A stretch of 64,000 bases of DNA, from the NCBI RefSeq assembly GCF_018139145.2, contig NC_059481.1, positions 15,984,368 through 16,048,367 of the forward strand, given 5' to 3'. Both the position numbers and the translations under genes were made by a program. Positions 57,396 through 64,000 of this stretch are shown in pieces. A model generated the notes under the pieces. It searched no databases and was not told the origin of the DNA. It saw nothing but the letters and a program-made list of their open reading frames with translations. The first letter of the stretch is position 1. Each line of letters begins with the position of its first letter. This DNA comes from Gymnogyps californianus. Taxonomy: Eukaryota; Chordata; Aves; Accipitriformes; Cathartidae.

Positions 57396-60300
57396 CAAAC
57401 TGACATCTTTAGTTATGTCCTCCCTGCTTGGAGTTTTCCTTGTAAGCTTGTGTCTTCGCAACACCCAGTGAATGCCGGCATCACCTCTTATGTGGCACCT
57501 CCACGGGAGGTCTCCCAGAGCGAGCCGAGGTGGGGAGCCTGGAAGAAACTAAAGCAGAACGAAGACTTTTGGTAAGAACAAAGGCAGCCCCGCTCCCAGT
57601 TCTTGCACAGAAAATAATGTTGGAAGGAATAATAATGGAAAGAAAAAAAAAAAATCTTTCTTTGACAGGAAGAGAATGTGGTTATCTTTGAAGTGCACAT
57701 ATTCTAGGAGGCTTTTTTTGTTTGTCTGTCTGTCTCTGTGTGTTAGAGCGGCTCGTTGGATCTGACTATATCGTTGTCGTACTCTGGTCTCTCCCTGCTG
57801 CTTGAATGATGAGCTTTATCTGAGGAGTTGCCTGGACTTCCCGCATGGATGGAGAATCCATAGTGCAGGAGGGTCTGTGTCCTTGCCAGGACTAGGGCAG
57901 TAAGCAAAGTGGAAAAGTGTATCAGACACACGCAGGTCCCAGTTGCTGGGCCTTTTCCAGCCTCCTTTAGCTCTCCCCTGTATTCCCACCCAACTAGAGA
58001 TTGATTGTAACCCAGTCACGTACCCAGAACCATCAGCTCGAGGCTGACCGACTGAAGGAGAGGAAAAATAAGTATTCTGTTGCTTCTTCTCTGGCATAAA
58101 CAGGAATATTGATCCTGTTCTCTGGCTGATATTCATATTCTCTCCCCCTCTCCCATTCCACTTTTGTCTTACTTCATCCAAAGCCTCTCAGATGGAAAAG
58201 TAAACCCTTTGATCCTGTCCTCAAGAGAAGCCAGCTGCCCTTGCGGCAACTTGCTGGGCTTTCCTTGGACTCTCTGGATGTCACGTGTATGGGAAATACA
58301 GATTTGCTCACACATGTCAGTGATAACCTATAAGCAAGGCAGATTTTCTCTAGAGGAAAAAAACCTTCCAAAAGCTTCAGCTGTGGCCAGATCCTTTTCT
58401 GAGAGGAGTATTGAACCAGGAGATTTCTCACCAGCCACTCAGCTTTGCTTGCCTTCTTGGTGGCCTGAGACGACCTTATCACATCAGGGATGTCTCTAAA
58501 TCACCAGCCCTGAAGGGTCACTGCCGCTGGAAAGAGTCACGGTCCCCCTCCGCCAGAACTGGTCTGAAGCCTCAGAATGGGATGTTCTGCTTCATCCTGC
58601 CTTTACAGGTGACCTGCATGAACCACCCTGGAGATTGCCAGGAAGTTTTATTGTCAGCTTTCCCATAGGGATGTCCCTGGGAATATTCCATTCTCTTGCT
58701 TCTTCTCCTGGTTCATTCGCGTAAAAAGGTAAAGTGCAATAGAAGAGTACAGGAGAAACGGTAGCAAATCGCTTTAAGTTAATGGACATGCCTTAGGGGG
58801 GCATCTGCGTTAGGACGAGGAGGCTTGGCTCAGGTTGGATGGCTTCAGAAACCATGACCAATGCTCCCAACAGTGTTTCCTGCCCGCATCGGAGCTGGAA
58901 ATGCAAGAGGTGCACCAGCAGAGAGGACCTGCGGCCATGTGTTATTGACACCTCAATTCTGCAGATTCACAGAGTGAGGAGGAGTTTTGCCAAGCATGTG
59001 AATCACTGGGTGCTTGTCTGAACTGAATTTCCCCATCTCCTGGAAGTCGCCCACCTGACCTGGGGATGTCTTGTCCATCTGAACTGTCTCCTCTCCCTAG
59101 CACTGTTCAGGGGACTCTGCTCTCAACTGTGTGTATCAGTCATAGAGATACATCTGTGGGCCTGGACCAGAAGCCTATATCCAAACACCCTAGCAGAGGA
59201 AGGGTTGAATTTTGCAGCTCAGGTCCATCTCTGCTTAGAAGAAATCCTCCGGACCATACAGCATAATTTAAAGCAGTTCTCCCCACTGTGATCGATGTCT
59301 CAATTTGTTTAACACCAATTAAAGTCTCTGGTTCCTCACTGCTGAAAACGAAAGCCAGTCATGGCCGTTTGCAATTGGTGGCTTTAAGTAGCAAGTCTAA
59401 GGATGGGGTTTTTTTTAAATTTTATTTTATTTTTAATTATTGTAAATCATTACCTCATTTTCTGTCAATGAGACTCCTCCATCTTTGAGCATTCTTATCT
59501 TGCCATAACTATCATCCTGTGCTAATGGGAAATGGGACGGTCCCTTTTCACAGAGACTATAGGGGTGTTCAATGTCTAGTTTCTTAATAAACACTTTATT
59601 TTCTAACGAAAGCGCTGCATCAGGTCTCTTCTTTGAAGACAAAATAAATAAACATTCAGAATGACATGTCCTATAGTCTACTTCTTCTGAGATGGTCCAT
59701 GTGGGGGGAGTCTGGTTTGTTTGCTTCTTCGGGGGGTGCAGAGGGTGGGTTTACAGTTGTGATGTGAACATTGCTCAGGTGTAGCTCTTGCTTCTGTCAC
59801 CCTCATCAGGCACAAAGATGTTTTCTTGCCTGAGAGCTTAGCTGCTGATGAACTCAGTTGACAACCTGTTGGTTTCTGTAGCTCAAAAAGGTCATATTCT
59901 CAGGGACAAGGCGGCACTGCTGGGAGATGGTGTCAGGATTTGCGAAGACAAGTTTCTGCACTTAGCAGAAGGAGTTTTATTAGGAGCCTTATCTCTCAGG
60001 GAGCTTGACACTAAAAGATTGTTCTGGCTGCAGTCCTCTTGTTTCAGAACATCCTGTTGCTGCAGGTCGCCCTGCTTGGCTGTGCAAATTGCTCTCCTGT
60101 TGGGTGTTGGACTGTTGTCCCTTCATCAGGGACAATTAGCCTCCTATTAAGCTAGCAAGGATGTGTTTGATGTAGAGGCGGTGGGGTACAAGTGAGTGCT
60201 GCACTCGGGTTCCTCATCAGGAGTTCATGTAAGGACAGTTGGTTGCTCCAGGAGGAGAAAGGAACCATTCTGCAGCATGCGGGGCTCAGCATGAGGATGT

Positions 60301-63300
60301 GTCTTAGTGGCTGTGTCTTAGTATCGTTAATGGGAGATGTCATTTATGTGACTTAAAGCTGCTGTGCCAACCTGCAGGTGACTGTGGGCATGAGGCTGGG
60401 GGTGTGTTTGAACTGGTATTGGTGGATGGTGCTTGAACTCTCTTAGAAAACCTGGTGAGAGTTTTGATGAGCAAAATAGAAACATGTTTTCCAGCATCCT
60501 TCTGTTCCTATAACTTCCTGGCACGACTTTCAAGCAAATCTCTCAAAATGATGCTATAAGTGAATTTCTGCATGCTATTCCCTTCTAATGAGTATGCCTC
60601 TAGAAGTGATCGGGTGCTGTGGTTCACAGGATTAGGTGATGGCTGAGATCTTTACCTTTCCAGGGATGTCTGCAATGCCTGAGACAAATGGTTGTCTCCT
60701 GACATATAACCTTACACATGGGATGGGCAGCTGAGCTGCATCGGATTTCATCCCTATTTCCCTTTCCTTTCTGAGGTGTGGGAAACAAACATGGGTGTTG
60801 GAAGCTCTGTCTTTTCCTCCCCACTACTCCAGGGTCTGTTATCAGATTTCACAGCCCAGAAACATTACAAACAGGGGGTTGATTAGGCAATTGCTTAGGC
60901 TGCTGGTATGGTCAGCCTTAGTTCACTTTGCTTTGTATTTCAGGGCAACTGACTCCTTACATATGAGTTCCCACAATGTTTTTGATGCTGCCAGTTCCCA
61001 AGGAGCTAGCTTAACTATGCCTGCGGGCTCTGACATGCATTGCAGAGGGGCTGGGCACTTGTTTCTCCTTGTGCTTGCTTCTTGGTCGCCTCTGTTGCCT
61101 GATGTACCCATGTGAAGGCTCCATGCTCTTCGAGACAGCTGGACCATGAGTTGATACTGCTGTCCTGCTCTCCCTCCCCACACTGGCTTCAAATGACTCT
61201 TGAGCTGTTTACAGAGCTTATTACTGAAGGAGCTTGGGGTGCTGGTTTGGTAGGGTGCAGGCAGTGGTACATATCAGCTCCTCCTGAAAATCACAACCCT
61301 GCCTTCTTGGTTCTTGTAGAGTGTGGAGCCTGCATGTGAACAAGCAGAGAAGCAAAGTTTTGTTTCCTTGTGTTTTGACTCTAAAAAGATAGAGTCACAT
61401 TTCTTTTAGTTCATGCCTGGAGTGAGCGTGATGGGCACGGTATGATTCTGTCACAATACCTCTCTGCATGATGGAAGCAACGCATGGCTCGGTGGGACCT
61501 TGGGCTTGGACTTGGACTTGCTGCAGGCAAGTGTTTGATGTTTGTGATGCTGTAGGTCACGATCGGGGTATATTGAGTCTCCATAGCTGCTTATCCAAGT
61601 TGCACCGGCTGAGTCTTGATGTTCTTTGCTGCTCTTTTGTTTATTTAGATGTGCTTTTAAGGAGTCAGCCCTTCTTTCCCAAGGGGGTGGAGCTTCTTTT
61701 GAAGGTGGTGGTTTTCTCTACCACCGGGTCTTTGGCCTTTCTAGCATGTGTCTGTGCCCTGCTGTCCAGGGAGGCAGGGGCAGAAGTTCCAGGAGCTGTG
61801 GACAGTCAGAGGAAGGTGCTTCTGCTGTTTCAGCAAACTGCAGCAGTGCGTCACCACTCTGCTCTGATTTGTACCCAGAACAAGCTGCAGATCCTTGGGG
61901 TTAAGCCCTGGCATTAGCAGAGGATAAAGAGGCCTAGAGACAGTAGTAGAGCTAAAAACCACAGGTTTGGAGGAGCAGCAGGCAAAAAGCATGCAAGAAA
62001 TCAATACAGGGTGACTTCATTTTTGCTTAACATTTTGAAGTGCTTCTGGTGCGGTTTATGCAGTGAGTCAAAGAGTCCTTATTAACTGTGTATTTACCAG
62101 TGCCTGCAGACCCTGATCAATTGGCAGAAAAGTTTAACAAGCTGCGGGAAAGTACATACAGCCACTTTGAAGGGGAAAGAGTATGACAGGAGACCGGCAC
62201 ACACACAGCTGGAAAAGGTGCTTTACCTGGTGAAGCGATGACATATCTTACTCTGCTGTTGTGGTCCGTTTTGCTTTGCCTGTACCTTTTGTGGTTTCTC
62301 CGATGTCCCCCCTGCCTACTCTCCTCATGACAGGCAGGCTCCTTGGTGGTGCCAGCATGTGGTCTGATGCCACAGAGCATCAGCCACGGGCCCCACATCT
62401 CTGGTGGCCTGAGCTTGTTGTGCCACAGGGGTGCACGGCAGGCTGTAGGACATCCTACCCTGTGTCCACACCATGGGGGATCACATAGATACTGCTTTGC
62501 CTTGACCCCTAAAAAACAACATAGGAAACCCAATGGTAAAAATAAGTTAATTTGCCCTATGTGGCTTCCTTTGTGTTTCTTGTAAACTGACATGTGGGGA
62601 AGACACAGAGGGCTTAGGGGTGCAGATACGACGCCTTTCTGCTTCTGCTGGGAGCTCAGTTCAGTTGTGTCAGTTCCTGACGTTCTTCAGTTCCGAATTT
62701 CACCTCCTTGGATGCACCATTGGAGTTTTGGGGGTTGTTTGTCCATCTTCCTTATTGGGATTTGGTAATTGGTTTCCAGAGAAGTGGTAAGTGCCTGTTT
62801 TTACTGAAATCAGTACAGAAATTCAAAGGAGTGTTAACTGAGCTTTTGCCAGACAGCACTTTGAGGTGGAGTTCAGGCTTTGAGTTTGTCAAGTTAAGAG
62901 CTGGAATAAATCCCAACCCACACTCCCAGCCCTGGTAAATAAATGCAGGCTGAGTCCTTCCCTAAGAGAAGATGGTCTCTCCAGCAGTAAAGCAGAGTGC
63001 AAGTACAAGACAGCTACATTTGAACTTTGATATTAATTTTGAACTTGTGAGTGTAACTGCTGACTAATCAGCAGGAATAAATTTTTGTTGTTCTCTACAA
63101 AGCGGAGGGATTCATTCCAAGTGCTGGTTAAATGATTTGCTCTGCTGTTAGTGAGTCATTTGTGACCTGTGCCCGATTCCTGCAGAGGAGTTGACTTTTT
63201 GTAAGGATTTGCCTATGATTTCAGACTATTTAGCCTTTTTCCTCCAAGGGTTTGCTTCAAATATTTGTGTTGTGTGACTGGCTGACTGGTGCTGCTTTTG

Positions 63301-64000
63301 CTCTCAGGTTGGGTGAGTGAATGTTTCAGACAGGCAGCCAGAAATGTAATATGCAGAGATGCTCTTTGGTAATCTGGTATTTGGGGTTGTCCTTAACCCC
63401 GTGTTTCTGTTTCATATCTTGGGACTGGTACCACCCCACCAGGTCTGTCTGCAGGCAAGAAAAACTGCTGTTCCCCGGGCCTTTGGAGTAGTTAAGAGCT
63501 TGTTTTCAGAGCAAGTAGCCTTCATGGCTCCAGCCTGAATTTTGGGAGCAGCCTGTGTCTGATCTGTATGTGGGTCTCCATCCACTGATCAGAGTGCAGC
63601 CGCTGCTGGAGGTCAGCCTCTTGCATGAGAAGTCAGAAAGAGCCAGACTGGAGTCGCATTAAGCTCAGTAAACTGCCAGGATGTCTGAATAAGCTAATCG
63701 TGGCCAGGTCATCATTATCTTAAGTGAGTCAGAGATGTGTCCAGGCTGTTTATTAAGATAATTGGGAGAGAGAGGGAGGGATGTTTGCAGTCTGTGGACT
63801 AGACCGGTGAGGCGGTGGAGTGTATTGCAACATCTGATACAAGAGAGAAGGAGCTCATGGTCTTGCAAGTTGATGTTCTGCATGTGTTCAGGGCCTGGTC
63901 CTGCTGGGGTTCAGTCTCTGGTGCCAATAACAGGGATGTAAGGTGGCATCATGATAATGCAGTATGCACATTTCAAACACCACCAATGTGAGCTCATCTT
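57396..64000 (+). other. NTRK3: Downstream sequence: intron of the kinase-encoding NTRK3 transcript (possibly starting with more 3'UTR)
   Basis: No kinase exon is seen: the expected next exon would begin with the Tyr-Val-Gln-His segment leading into the glycine-rich loop, and nothing of that kind appears on the + strand. Open frames of up to 158 codons (62117-62593, minus strand) show no domain. A short GTCT repeat followed by TG repeats lies at 57722-57742, and an AT-rich block with a TTTTATTTTATTTTTAATTA run lies at about 59409-59445. The rest is unassigned. It is read as intron because the gene must continue on this strand to reach its kinase exons. Confidence 0.7.
57722..57742. repeat. 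Short GTCT/TG microsatellite
   Basis: GTCTGTCTGTCTCTGTGTGT lies in the region downstream of the truncated-receptor exon, possibly still in its 3'UTR if the message is longer than the first poly(A) signals suggest. Confidence 0.6.

Noticed and set aside
57039..64000. First kinase-domain exon of NTRK3
   Set aside because: No sequence encoding the Val-Gln-His-Ile-Lys-Arg segment or the glycine-rich loop was seen.

Overview
The window is a piece of a vertebrate genome. It lies inside one very large gene, NTRK3 (the neurotrophin-3 receptor TrkC), read on the + strand. A bird is the best guess for the organism. One reason is the remnants of CR1-type LINEs (about 5650-5860 and, antisense, about 24490-24765). 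Another is that old amniote-wide MIR-type SINE relics are present while mammalian Alu/B1/L1 elements are absent. A third is that the layout looks compact compared with the mammalian gene as I remember it. The species cannot be fixed from the sequence alone.

Only two pieces of coding sequence can be supported. The first is a 189-nt exon at 30631-30819 that encodes the TrkC juxtamembrane segment, including the NPQY docking motif, flanked by good splice sites and phase 1 at both ends. The second is an alternative terminal exon at 56920-57038 that encodes the kinase-less C-terminal tail of truncated TrkC and ends in a TAA stop. It is preceded by an unusually long pyrimidine tract and followed by a 3'UTR with candidate poly(A) signals. 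The transmembrane exon must lie upstream of the window, and the tyrosine-kinase exons must lie downstream.

Layout: 1-30630 is the upstream intron (end of the transmembrane-to-juxtamembrane intron). 30631-30819 is the juxtamembrane exon. 30820-56919 is the intron to the truncated-receptor exon, beginning with a G-run/purine tract just after the donor and carrying a MIR relic near 41.6 kb, another near 50.2 kb and a TAATTA cluster near 35.2 kb. 56920 to about 57.4 kb is the alternative last exon with its 3'UTR. The rest, to 64000, is further intron of the full-length kinase transcript.

The biology the window encodes is one choice. After the shared juxtamembrane exon, the transcript either splices far downstream to make a signalling kinase receptor, or stops at the local last exon to make a receptor with a short non-catalytic tail. 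I found no previously undescribed system. The most interesting signals concern how this choice may be controlled and what the bird version of the truncated tail looks like. Most open reading frames elsewhere are chance frames in intron DNA.
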